This document shows, one piece after another, positions 1 to 10,687 of a stretch of DNA of 64,000 nt; position 1 is the stretch's first letter, and every line of letters begins with the position of its first letter. The position numbers and the translations under genes are program-made. The stretch is from assembly GCA_037013495.1 (NCBI GenBank), contig CM072812.1, forward strand, positions 62,857,438 through 62,921,437, in the 5' to 3' direction. Under the pieces are notes generated by a model. The model ran no database searches. It had not been told where the DNA came from and was given only the letters and a program-made list of their open reading frames with translations. The DNA comes from Hippophae tibetana (taxonomy: Eukaryota > Streptophyta > Magnoliopsida > Rosales > Elaeagnaceae).

Positions 1-2
1 AT

Positions 3-92
3 GACAAAGATGATGAGGAAAAAAGTGGTGAGAGAGTAGAGCATGAAGCTCATGTGATGGGAGATGCTAATAATACTCCCCGTGACTACTAG
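3..92 (+). CDS. Possible 3' end of a cellular gene (29 codons, acidic tail)
   Basis: Frame 3 is open from the window edge to a TAG at 90-92. It would encode a charged tail rich in Asp, Glu and Lys, beginning DKDDEEKSGERVEHEA and ending in NNTPRDY. The following sequence is T-rich and looks like a plant 3' UTR. No domain is recognisable in 29 residues. It could equally be chance: frame 1 is also open for 12 codons. It is the only candidate non-transposon coding piece in the window. Confidence 0.3.
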   Translation, partial: DKDDEEKSGERVEHEAHVMGDANNTPRDY

Positions 93-574
93 TCCATCGA
101 ATTGGGCACTGGCTTTATGCAATATCTTGGACTCTCCCTTGATTTTATTGTTCCTTTCTCTCTCTCCAGTATTGTATAATTGAATTGAATATTAATTTGA
201 ATGCAAATTCTATATGTATGTAGCTTCTTTTGTGCCGTATATATAATTTATTTTTTCTTTTACATGCAAAAGGTGGAAAATATGGATCAAAGGGTCACGC
301 GCCATGGCATGATCTTGATTATTCCATGACATGAGCCAACTTGTAATGCGTTTGAAGCTCGATTAGATTGTCCTGCATCAAGGCACACAAAAACATTCAC
401 TGTGCACGAGTGTTGCTGTGCTTTAAGAAATCTTTTTGTATTTCACCCCTTTATGTTGGTTTGGAACACATGTAAGACTTACATATCTTAATCTTTTATG
501 CTTCATGGTTGCAATGGAGTGCTTCAAGGTACTATTATTTAAGTATTGATCAATTGAACTTTTTGAAACCAAAA
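93..574. other. Noncoding AT-rich stretch, possible 3' UTR then unclassified
   Basis: I see no gene here. The first part has pyrimidine runs (around 150-170) and AATATTAA-type signals that would suit a 3' UTR. The open frame on the minus strand around 423-689 is low-complexity and overlaps the LTR relic that follows. Confidence 0.4.
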
Positions 575-719
575 AATACTTAAAAAATAACAAAACATAC
601 CTGTGTTTTGAAAAAGATACATTTGCTAAAAAGATAATAAAACTATGCAGATACAAATCTATTTTGACATTTAAAATGCGTAAAATCATGTTATATTTAG
701 TGCTTTTAAGTAATCATCA
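575..719 (-). repeat. Decayed LTR fragment, Athila-type family (U3 end)
   Basis: Read on the minus strand this resembles the first ~145 bp of the LTRs at 50409 and 62058: a TGATGA-like start at 719, an AGCACTAAA-like stretch, and the segment corresponding to 'GGAATCACGGGTATTTTTATTG'-type sequence, all much mutated. The outer end sits directly against an internal-region relic, as an LTR should. Confidence 0.6.
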
Positions 720-1560
720 CAATGCCCAATCAGTTTCTTGCTAGTCTCTAGCAAGGAAAGTGAAAAACTAAAAAACAAAAAAAACTAATATGAAATTAAA
801 TTATCCTAAATCATTTTCATATATTGATACGATTATATTTAGCAAATATAACATTCATTTTAGAGATGGCTTCAACAAACATCAAACTAAAATACAAACT
901 CTTAAAAACAAATAAAAAATAAACAAATGAATAAAATTTTAACAAAGTAAAAATTTAAAATAAAGGATAGCAAAATAAAATAGAAAAACTTTATCACGCT
1001 TTTAATCTCTTTTAAGCTCATACTGGAAATTCAAAGCATAAGTTATTTTAATATCCTAAAAATTTATAGTTTATTATAACAATTAATTGAAATTCATATT
1101 TATATCAACGTAAAGAATGCAACAATATTAATTTTCTCAATTTCGGAGTTTGGAATTCAAATTATCTTCAACTTTAAACCTCATGAGTAATATTCTCAAT
1201 AATATGAGTTCCATAACTCATTCAAAGATATACATGAATATAATTTATATATAGAAATAAGCTAATAAGTTCGTATATGTTTAAAGAAAAAAAATACTTG
1301 TAACACATAATATTGATCACAGGTAAAATCATCAAATAAAATTAAAGTTATATGCTTAAAGAAATGAAGAAAATACAATTATTTAGGATTTATTTCCTAT
1401 TTTTCATTTTGTATTGAGCCATTTCTCATAATATTTTTAGAATTTTTGGGTCATAGAATTTAGTCTATATTATTCATTTTTTTTTATCTTTTTTTTTCTA
1501 ATTTTTTTAAATATACTTTTTTTTTTTAAGATGTTTGTGTTCCACCGATTAATATAAGAA
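720..1560 (-). mobile_element. Relic of Athila-type 3' internal region
   Basis: Follows the LTR fragment in the same order as the intact copies at 35557 and 47242. It begins CAATGCCCAATCAG (decayed polypurine-tract complement), then CTTGCTAG-TCT-CTAGCAAG, the hairpin that sits beside the polypurine tract. Further right, scattered stretches match the noncoding tail of the intact elements, for example the CTCATGAGTAATATTCTCAA and ATACATGAATATAATTTATAT regions. No coding capacity remains. Confidence 0.6.
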
Positions 1561-2148
1561 TCCATTGTGTTTGACTAAGAAAATGAAGTGAACAGAGAGT
1601 TTCAGAGATTCAATGTAACTCATTGATTGATATCCAGATAGAGGCCAGAAAGCTCTGGTCAAACAACCACGTGATACCATTGCTGGTCGAGTATTCATAA
1701 GACATTTTACCACCGACTTTTTAACAAATAATAGCTTAAATAAAAATATTTTTTTAAAATAATAAAAATAACATTCTTAAAATTTATATGTATAAAATAA
1801 TATAATTTATACATAATTTTTATATTTTTAATGATAAAAAAATCAAATATTTCATTTTATATTAAAAATTATTTAATTGAATAATTTTCGAATTAAAATA
1901 CGTTCATTTAAATTTATTTAATTCAATATTATTTAATATTATTGATATTTTTATGTTATAATTTTTAAAGGTATTATTTTTTTTAATAAAATAATTGTTT
2001 TAATAATAAAGTTGAAACCTTTATTATAAAATTTTATCTTAGTCTCTACTTGTATGGCTGCAATAAAAAATACAGAGCTATAGGCTTATCCCAATTAGTT
2101 TATGCATCGAAGTGGGCCAGTTTTTGTCCATTCAATTCCAAATAAAAG
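1561..2148. other. AT-rich noncoding, nothing recognised
   Basis: Runs of A and T with no open frame of note and no repeat partner that I can find in the window. Confidence 0.5.
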
Positions 2149-2210
2149 TTATATATATATTTAGTGCGGTAAGACATCTTGCCCATTACAAAGTGGCTTG
2201 CCCTGTCTTG

Positions 2211-2251
<41 letters not shown>

Positions 2252-2300
2252 GTGCGGTAAGACATCTTGCCCATTACAAAGTGGCTTGCCCTGTCCTGTT
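2149..2300. repeat. Direct duplication of a 50-bp unit with an internal (TA)n microsatellite
   Basis: A 50-bp unit starting TTAGTGCGGTAAGACATC occurs at 2161-2210 and again at 2249-2298 with one substitution (TCTTG versus TCCTG near its end). Each copy is preceded by a TA run: short before the first, about 36 bp (2212-2248) before the second. Confidence 0.9.
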
Positions 2301-2525
2301 ACAAATATGAAATCTCTTTGCTGGCATTTAATCAGCTACCCCACCTTCTCATGCATTGTCAATTCCTAAGAAGTGTTAGAAGTTCAGGCAATCAACTTTA
2401 AAATAATATATCACACTGTTTTTATACATATATAGTTATACTTATTTGTTAATATCGATTTTTATCAATATCAATAATTTGATGTATATCTTTTTATGGT
2501 GGATCTAAGAATAGTAAATACACCT

Positions 2526-3000
2526 TTAGGACCTTAGACAACTACGAGATGGGACAACTTTTAGCCTTTCGATGCTTAAGTAAGTGAGGGTAGTACCAAG
2601 AAGAAGAAGATTAATGTCTCTTTATATGATCTATAGAGGTTAATAAAAATTAGGGAGAGAGTATAGATTCAAATGTTTATTTCTATAAAGTGATATTCAA
2701 GTTGTCAAGTTGAGTTAAGAGGGAGACATTTAGTGAATATATATTAAAGAAGATACTATATGCCAATGACCTTTACTCGTAGCGATAGACTTGTCTTAGT
2801 GTCGGAGTTATCTTTTCGTAATTATCCCATTTTTAATTAATTAAGAGATTATATGCTTATCGCTTATCCTTTTGGATATTTATCTGGTATTGATGCTCAT
2901 CTAATGACTTGGTGTTTATTGGACTGGCATGTGAATTATCTGTTGACTAAGACCACTTATATCATGTGGCAAGGAGTGAACTAATTTACACCAAACATCA
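2526..3000 (+). repeat. Dispersed repeat, copy 1 (possible solo LTR)
   Basis: This stretch is a diverged copy of 31976-32448, colinear from GGACCTTAGAC to CTAATTTACACCAAACATCA. Shared blocks include AGATTCAAATGTTT, GGATATTTAT and TTTACACCAAACAT. Copy 2 begins TGTTAGGACC and this one ends in CA, so a solo LTR of about 475 bp is possible. The family is unknown and no coding region belongs to it here. Confidence 0.65.
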
Positions 3001-3311
3001 CCCCAGGACTTTCTAGGGTGAATACATGGGCTAAGAGGTCTATTTTCCCATTCTATCATCATCTAGGTTCACAACCCTCTGAGCTGCACTAGTAACATCA
3101 AACCCATTCTCGTGTGATCATTACTTGATGATATGAAAGATTTCTTACTTGACGCAGGCATTCCAAATGTGTGCGATGGAATATTGTCATTGGAAATTTT
3201 TATGAATTCTTAATCGAACTCCCAGTTAGGGAGTTGATGTCAAAACTAACACTCAAGGAGTCAACTTTTTGCTTTTTAGGAGGGATCCCATAAATTCAAT
3301 TTTGTGGGCTT
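3001..3311. other. Noncoding flank, unclassified
   Basis: Lies between the dispersed repeat and the old gypsy LTR. Translations show short open stretches broken by stops and no family that I recognise. Confidence 0.4.
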
Positions 3312-4374
3312 TGATCAACACGAATTATGTGCAATTAATACTCAAGTATACTTGTTGTAGCAAGTAATACAATGATAAGAAAGAAATTGTTCTTATGGAG
3401 ATTATGTTGTTAGAAACTAATTTTTAAAACGAGAAAGTAATTTTTTTTTTGGTATTTTAAGAAAGCAAAAGTAAAAGAATTAAAATAAATAACATTAATT
3501 AATTAATTAAAAAATTGACAGCTAAGAAGATATATGAGAAAAAATTTAGGAATACTTAATTCCCCAATTTTCTAAACATATGAACCACTAAAATCCCCTC
3601 AATATAATTACCAATTAATTATATGATCAATTGAATCTAACTTAGCATGTATTCTTCTCTCCAATAAACTACACATCATATAGTAATTAACCTAATTACA
3701 TATTCATGTCAATTAAATTATGTACTACTTATTAAGTTCATCAATTATAAATCTCATATATAAGAATTGTACATCTCTGATTAGAAATTATGCATGTTAT
3801 TTAATCAAGATAAATAATTAAAGAATTCTCTCAAATCTATTTAATTGTCTATATAGATCAATTGTTGCCTAACAATTAATAGCATAAAAATCAGATTACA
3901 TAATTTAATTAAATTGGAACCATAATTGGGATAAAATATTTAGATCATTTCATGTAGAAAATTGGGTTCATAAGACCTCTAGATTAATAAATTAGCTAGA
4001 CATGATTTTGTTCATAAAGTTCATATTTTTACAAAGAAAGACATACAAATTGATTAAGAAAGGAGAAGAAGAATAAATACAATTAATCTATTGAATTGTA
4101 GCACCAATCTTATCTTGAATCTCACCCAAAATTGTATATCTTTTTGAATTTATCTATATTTTTCTCTATTCTTGGCATTAAAAACTAATATAAAATACCT
4201 TAATTTCAACTCATTAGGGTTTTTGGTGTAATTAGGGGGTTAAATTATGCTTAGATAAAATTTGGACCGTCAGATCAAGTTTAAATCAAGGGGTAAGATG
4301 AAAAAAAGAAAAAATAATAGCTTTGGCTAATAGGATTGCGATACATGGTATCCTACATGCTCAATATTGTTGCA
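3312..4374 (-). repeat. Old gypsy element, 3' LTR (left)
   Basis: Begins TGATCAACACGAATTATG at 3312 and aligns with 7540 onward (TGATCGATATGAATTGTG). Shared blocks include ATAATGATAAGAAA, TTATGTTRTTAGAAA, and the tract ending in TAGGATTGYGAY. It ends TTGCA at 4374, directly followed by CCATTTCCCTCT, which is a polypurine tract read on the minus strand. Confidence 0.7.
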
Positions 4375-4436
4375 CCATTTCCCTCTATATTTATTCACCT
4401 AAAAAACAAAAGCAATAAAAATACAAGTAAAATAAC

Positions 4437-4470
4437 GTTGGTTTGTCTCCCAACCTGTATCACATTTAAC
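4437..4470 (-). other. Hairpin related to the GGGAGGCAACCC motif of the Athila-type elements
   Basis: The minus strand reads GTTGG-GAGACAAA-CCAAC, preceded by GATGTTAAATG. It occupies the same place, downstream of pol and before the LTR, as ATGGG-AGGCAA-CCCAT in the younger family. The stem bases differ but still pair. Confidence 0.5.
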
Positions 4471-4700
4471 ATCCTTGACTAAATGGTCATATCAACATCT
4501 AAGGTACATCTCCATGTGTCCATTTACTATTGAGTTCATTCAGAAACAATTTGAGTCTTGAATTTTTGAATAATACTTTATGTTTTGGTTTAAAAAGCAG
4601 TGCTCAATTCTCTTATCATTTCATTTTTTTTTGTACTTTTTGGAATTTTTATAAGCATTCCACCGTAACTCATCTAAATTATGTATTTGCAGCATCTTTT

Positions 4701-4970
4701 TCACCTCTCTATTGGACACTTTCGTTTGCCCACTTGATTAGGGATGACATGGTAAAGGTGTAAAGGTGTGAGGTCTAAATTTGGTGGCCCTTTAATATAT
4801 GGTTTAAGCCTAGGTCCTATCTCAAAACTCATCCTAACCATATTAAGTATACTATTGGGAGGTGTAGCCTCTGAATAGTTCACATAATCAACAATATCAA
4901 TCATATATTTCATACTGTCAAAATTAAAATAGATTGAATTATTTCTTTGTGAGTTTACTTCATTGTTCAT
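4701..4970 (-). pseudogene. Pre-RT linker remnant of the old gypsy pol
   Basis: An 89-codon open stretch on the minus strand. Residues ~60-77 (GPPNLDLTPLHLYHVI) match in position and sequence the linker that precedes RT in Athila-type pol, where the younger copies read [17 protein letters not shown]. Everything downstream that should be RT is missing. The rest of the stretch has no recognisable domain. It is not a functional gene. Confidence 0.6.
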
Positions 4971-5123
4971 AACAGCATGTGTAATAGTCTTAAGTGTGGG
5001 TGGCCCAACAGATTTTTATAAGTTATCAACATGATCAGTAACATCTATCCTAAAACATTCATCAACATTATCAATATTCTGTGGTTTAGATGCTTTAAAA
5101 ACTTTAAATGTTACTTGTTCATC

Positions 5124-5576
5124 TTACACTTTCATTGTAAGCTCACCTTTTTGTACTTCAGTGAGTGCTCGTCTAGTTGCTAAAATTGGACGACCAAGTA
5201 TGATAGGAATGTTATTTTCCTTTTCCATGTCTTGTATAGTGAAATCCGTCAAAAAGATGAACTTGTCTACTTTTACCAGCACATCTTCTATAGCACCTCG
5301 AAGTCGCTTAATTGATCTATCTACCATTTGTAATGTTATTGATGTGGGTTTCGCTTTACTAGCCTCTAATTTCTTAAAGATCGATAATGGCATAAGGTTA
5401 ATGCCTGAACCTATATCACACAGTGCTTTCTCAAATTTCATGTTCCCAATTGTGCAAGGAATGTCAAAGCTACTCAAAACTTTCAATCTTTGGAGTAGTT
5501 TTCTTGCAAGGATGACATTGTAATCTTTAGTCGAGGTTATTATTTCATTATCTCCAAGCCTTATTTTCTTAGGCAA
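5124..5576 (-). pseudogene. Aspartic protease remnant of the old gypsy element
   Basis: A 150-codon open stretch, minus strand, equivalent to the retropepsin-like protease that Athila/Tat elements carry between gag and RT. The core reads CDIGSGINLMPLSIFKKL, matching the active-site Asp-x-Gly region (DLGASINLMP in the younger family). It is followed by LQMVDRSIK, GAIEDVLVKVDKF and IILGRPILAT, the usual landmarks in order. The end reads VQKGELTMKV, the normal lead-in to pol. In this family the enzyme would cut the Gag-Pol precursor inside virus-like particles. Flanking gag and pol are broken, so activity is not expected. Confidence 0.75.
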
Positions 5577-5999
5577 GATGTCTTTATAAATTTAGCATAA
5601 GAAGATATTTTTTCAAGTGAATCTGCAAATGGTATATTTATCTGTAGCTTCTTAAACACAAACAAATTTTTTGAAAACTACATATCTAACTTTTTCTTTT
5701 GTATTCATTAAGAGAAAATAATAGTGCGTTTGTAGAGATTGCTCTTTTTTGGCTGAACTACTTTCTTTCTAATGCTCTATTTATCCACTTGTTTCACCTC
5801 ATCCATTTTAGCTTCTTGTTCCTTTGAATCCTTTTGAGTCTCATATTCTTTCTCATCCTTTTACGTCTCATGTTTCTCCTTTAAAGTTATACCACTCCTC
5901 AAGGCTATGACATTGCAATGCTCCTTACATTCTCTTCTTGGTTTTATAATTGTGTCACTAGGAAGGTTACCTTGAGGCCTTTGACTTATGACTTGGGAA

Positions 6000-7248
6000 A
6001 GTTGCTTCATATGGGTCTCTAAATTTCAAATTGAAGCCTCTTAAGTGAAAACTTTTATGTTTATTGATTGGATGGAGTCTTTCATCATCCCTATTAAAGC
6101 ATTTGTATTATCCTCAGTAGGTGGCTTCTTCTCTTGGGCTTGGATTATTGTGGCTATCAAAAACTTGGTGGTGGAAATGATTGACGATTGAATTGATTAC
6201 CACCTTGATTATTGATATTACTCCAAGAGAAATTTAGATGTTTTCTCTATCTTGGGTTATATATTTTTGAGTATTTATTATTGTTTCAGTTCATATTACT
6301 TGTATAGCAAGTTGATTCAAGATTATTTGGAAAATTATCAAACAAATGAGCTCCCTCCAAAAGACACAAGACACCCCTAAATCTTAGACTTGGCTTATAC
6401 TCATTGGCAAGTTTTAAGCCTTAAAAAAGATTCACAAAGGATGACACTTGAGTTGTAAGTGCCATGATATCATTTACCTTTTGCACTTCAGATACTCTTC
6501 TTGTGGATAGCATTCTGTTCATTGGATATTGATAATTATTGCTAGCCATTTTCTCAAGTAAATCATAAGTTTGATTGTAAGATTTGGCTAGTAGAACTCT
6601 ATTAATAGATGCATCAATAATGGTTCTTGTTTAAGCATTGAAACCATTGTAGAAAATTTCCATTTACGTCAAATGAAGGATACCATGGTGAAGAAACTTC
6701 TTTAGCAATTATTTGAATCTTTCCTATGCTTCATATAAAGATTCCCCTTCATATTTTTGGTAGGAGGTAATTCCATTCCTAAGCTTGGCATTCTTTGTTG
6801 GTGAGAACATTTTTATTAAGAATTTCTCTGCCAAATCATTCCAAGTTGTAATCGAATCAAGTGGCAAAGAGTTTAGCCAAGCTCGAGCTTGGTCTCGCAA
6901 AGAGTAAGGGAACAATCTTAGCCTAAATGCCTCCTCGGTACACCACTGAATTGTTTAACTATTTGTAACATTTGAAACATCACTAGCTTTAGTTCAAACT
7001 GATTAGCTTGAATGTTTGACCTTGTAATACTTAGATTCAGCCCTTGGTAATGCATATTCATTTATAGCTCTCTCCCTATCATCCATTAACAAAATCTGAT
7101 TATTCAAATTTAGCTCATTATTGTTTATTTTTAATGGATTAGCCATTTCTTCTACTTGGGTGATAGATTTTTGTTTTCTTTTTGATACCAAAGTATGTTT
7201 AATTTCGAACTCTAAAGGTAATATATCTCCTTTACGTACTTTTCCCAT
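6000..7248 (-). pseudogene. Gag remnant of the old gypsy element
   Basis: Two open pieces remain on the minus strand. The N-terminal piece (7003-7248, 81 codons) starts MGKVRKGDILPLEFEIKHTL. The second (6724-6915, 63 codons) carries the capsid-like signature FPYSLRDQARAWLNSLP followed by SITTWNDLAEKFLIKMF and AKLRNGI, typical of Retrotrans_gag in Athila/Tat elements. Stops and frame changes separate them, and the sequence down to about 6000 is further decayed gag. Gag would form the particle core; this copy cannot make a full protein. Confidence 0.7.
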
Positions 7249-7525
7249 GTAATAGAGTCAACTATGTTTCTAATAGCACCAAGAAGGAGTCAAAATTAAA
7301 AATAAATAATGAAATAAATAAATAAAAATAAAAATTATGAAAAAATAATAACTAAAATACAATAAAATAATTTTTTCCTAATGTTTATAATCCTAGTAGC
7401 TCTAAAGAAGATGTCAAAATGAAAAATAAATAACTAACTACATAAATAAAAATAAAAATTATGAAAAATAAAAAAAATTTAAAATAAAATAAAAATTAAT
7501 TTATAATATTTATAATCCCTAGCAA

Positions 7526-7539
7526 TGGTGCCAAAAACT
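7526..7539 (-). promoter_or_regulatory. Primer-binding site remnant, tRNA-Asp type
   Basis: The minus strand immediately inside the right LTR reads AAGTTTTTGGCACCATTGCT. This is a decayed version of TGGCGCCGTTGCCGGGG, the site at 52331 in the younger family, which matches the 3' end of plant tRNA-Asp as I know it. Confidence 0.65.
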
Positions 7540-8545
7540 TGATCGATATGAATTGTGTCCAATGAATATGCAAGCATACATGTCACAATAATTAACATAA
7601 TGATAAGAAAAGATCGTTTCCACGTGGATTATGTTATTAGAAAATAATTTCTAAAACCAAGAAGTAAAGATCAATTTTTTTGTGTTTTAAAAATATAAAA
7701 TTAAAAGAATTAAAAATAAATAGCAATAATTACCTAAGAATTTACTACTAAGAACATATATAAAACAATATCTAAGAATACTTAATCTCTCAATTTTCTA
7801 AACATATTACCCCCAATATAATTATGAATCAATTACATGATCAATTGAATCTAATCTAGCACGTATTTCTGTCTCATGTAAATTACACACCATATAATAA
7901 TTAATCTAATTACTATCTCATATCAATTAAATTGCATACTACTCATTAAGTTTATCAATTATAGATCACATACATAAAAATCATACATCTATGCCTATAA
8001 ACTATGTATGTTATTTAATCATGACAACAAATTAAATAATGTCCTCAAATATATTTAATTACCTCTATAGATCAATTATTGACCAAACAATCAATAGCAT
8101 AAAAATATGATTAAATAATATAATTAATTTGAAATTGTAACTGGGGTAAAATATTAGATCATTAGAAAATTGGGCTCATAAGACCTATAGATTAATAAAT
8201 TAGTTAGACATTATTTTGTTTATAAAGTTCATATTTTTCATAAAGAAACACATAAAAATTGATAAAAAAAGGGAATAAGAATACATACAATCAATCTCTT
8301 GAATTGTAGCACCATTCTCCTCTTTAATCTCCACCAAAATTGTATCTTTTTTTAAATTTTTCTCTCTTCTTGGTACCAAAAACTGATAAAAAATATATTA
8401 ATTTTAATTCATTTTGGTTTTTGGGCAATTAGAGATTTAATTAGGCTAAGATGAAATATGAACTATTAAATCAACTTCAGATTAGCAGAAGAGATGAGAA
8501 AAAGGAAAATTTATAGCATTGATCAATAGGATTGTGACCCATGGC
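7540..8545 (-). repeat. Old gypsy element, 5' LTR (right)
   Basis: Partner of 3312-4374. Alignment by eye holds from TGATCGATATGAATTG at 7540 to about AATAGGATTGTGACCCATGG near 8545, after which the two diverge, so the outer end is approximate (it may extend to ~8690). Many substitutions and small indels separate the pair, so the insertion is old. Confidence 0.65.
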
Positions 8546-8694
8546 ACGGGGAAATAATTGGATGAATCAACATGCGATGCGTGGCAGGGTGGACTAGTCG
8601 TAGTCAACGCGTGCTGAGTCAGTACCACGTGGCTTGCTGTGATTCATAGATATGATTTGCATGGGGATTTGGTGGAAAGAATAGATCAATCACG

Positions 8695-10687
8695 TGATGA
8701 TGTGCAACACCCCATTGACCATATCGTAAAACTCAAGCACTAAAATTACCATGATTTAATGTACTTTAATTGATTAAATATATTTATATTTGTATGATTT
8801 TATCATAGTTATATATAAATTTGTCTTTTCAGAATCACATGTATTTTTTATTTTTTTTTCAGGTATTTTAGTTCAAAAATAACTTAAAGACTTGAAGAAA
8901 AAAATACTGGAGGCAATACATCACAAATATATTGAGAAAATAAATAAAAGATGGAAAACTTGAACAAAATGAGTCAAAAAAGCCAAAATCACGTGCGTAG
9001 CCACTCAGCCGTGCTGAGAAACACTTGCAGTGCCCCCATCCGCGCCGAATCCCATGCGTACAACCACCCATCGCACCGACTCCCACGTGTACCATCCGAT
9101 CCACCCCAAGTCCTGTGCGTAGCATCACGCCCGCCCACCCCATGCCATGCGTGCACCTACACACTCCTCGCCATGTCCTACGCGTGCCCATGCACGCCAG
9201 CCACCCGTCTACCATATCGATAGCCCATCTGGCAAGATTTTCGCGCCCCATACGCACGCCAAGCTATCCAAACGCACGCCAACCTGTCCAAACGTGCCCA
9301 AACTCAAATTTTGAAATATTTCCCTCCTTTTTTGGCCTTTTCCTCATCTATAAAAGGACCCTCTTCCCTCATTCCAAAACACACAAATTTTATGAGATCT
9401 TTATCTCTCTAGAAATTTTTCTTTTTTTATTTATTTATTTTAGTTTTTATTTTTAAAGTTCTTCTCTTTTTGAAAGGAACTAATTATGTTTTTATAAATT
9501 TTTAGTTTTTGATTCAATAAGCAAATATACAAATCCGTTTGAAGGTTTTCTCTAATAACAGAATTAACATCAAACTGTTGTAAGGATTCTTTTAAGGTAT
9601 TATTTTAATGGATTCTTTATAGTTATCATTTTATGTTTTATTCTTATATGTTATATTTAATTTGTTTGTGATTAAATTTAACATGGATGGCTGTTTGTAA
9701 ATATGATATAATTATAACGTTGTTATGCTTGCAAAATATTAAATAGGTAAAAGACTTTTATAAAATAAATTGATTTTGTTTTTATTCAAGATTTTATATT
9801 AAAGATGTTAGAGACAAAAACATTATTTTTCATTACAAATTTAAATATGAAAATTAGATTTTAAGGTTTAATTATTTGATCTAATTTAGAGTAGTGCTCT
9901 TTTATTTATTGGTACAATCACCCGGTAGTTAGAGTGAAAATCTATTTCAAAAGTTTTTTAATAAGAATTATTACTCGAAAATGTATTGACGACATATTTT
10001 CAGTAGTGGTTTTAAAACATGAAAGTTAGTTATTGGAAAATTAAATTCTTAGGTTTAATTTGGACACATTGAATAAAGTCTAATTATTTGATTCCGCCTA
10101 AAGTTGTGATTAGATGGTTTGCTATTTTCTTAAAAATAAAACTAAAATTTAATATTTAATTAATTAATAGGCCCACCTAAGGATATTAATTATTTAATAT
10201 TAAACAAAAGAATTTGGGCCCCTCTTAAGGATACTTTCATACCAAAAAGAGAAAATCAACAAATATTAATTTATATATTTAATAACCTAAATAATACGAG
10301 GAAACATAATTAACTTAATTATTATATCATTAAATACTCTATGAATGATAAAATTTGCATTATTTTTTATTGAATTTATATCTATGTTTATATTTATTTT
10401 TATGTTATTAGATTAGGAAACAAACAAAACCAAAATATCGTGACAAGATGTTTAAGATTTAATTTTGTTTTTAATATTTTGAATAATAAATTAAAAACCA
10501 CATAAATTCCTTCCTTAGATTGACCTCACATAAATTCCTTCCTTAGATTGACCTTGGGAGTATAATTATCATTTTCTATAAAATGATTCGTGCACTTGTG
10601 AGAGTTTTACAAATAATAAAACCACAAAGGGTAAATTATGCAAGATCGGTATTTGCAATGTCGGTATTGCGATTTCATTATCCATCA
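8695..10687 (+). repeat. Old solo LTR, Athila-type family, with a ~310-bp GC-rich island
   Basis: Colinear with the LTR at 50409-52325. Landmarks in order are: a TGATG start, CAAGCACTAAAATTACC, GAGGCAATACATCACAAATATATTGA, a GC-rich island at 8990-9300, CTATAAAAGGAC at ~9350, TTCAATAAGCAAATA, CAATCACCCGGTAGTTAGAGTG, GGCCCACCTAAGG, ATTCGTGCACTTGTGAGAG, and an end at TCCATCA (10687). No internal region adjoins either end, and I found no target duplication, consistent with age or a slightly misplaced start. Confidence 0.75.

Larger units (their letters stand above)
3312..8545 (-). mobile_element. Old internally deleted Ty3/gypsy element (gag-protease only)
   Basis: Two decayed LTRs in direct orientation bound about 3.2 kb of internal sequence read on the minus strand. 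From the 5' (right) side the order is: primer-binding site next to 7540, gag remnants, a protease remnant, a pre-RT linker remnant, then a pyrimidine-rich PPT complement at 4375. RNase H and integrase are absent, and of RT only the upstream linker is left. This is an Athila/Tat-like element reduced by deletion, or a non-autonomous gag-protease derivative. Its LTRs (about 1.05 kb) differ in sequence from the younger Athila-type family to the right. Confidence 0.75.

Noticed and set aside
5161..5523. Plus-strand 120-codon frame over the old protease
   Set aside because: Shadow of the minus-strand protease, which has recognisable motifs.
8868..9456. Several overlapping open frames in both strands of the GC-rich part of the solo LTR
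   Set aside because: They arise because the GC-rich island lacks stop codons. Similar frames appear at the same place in every LTR (24003-24280, 26018-26467, 29635-29874, 35111-35392, 46796-47077, 50573-51024, 62222-62724) with unrelated low-complexity translations rich in Ala, Arg and Pro.
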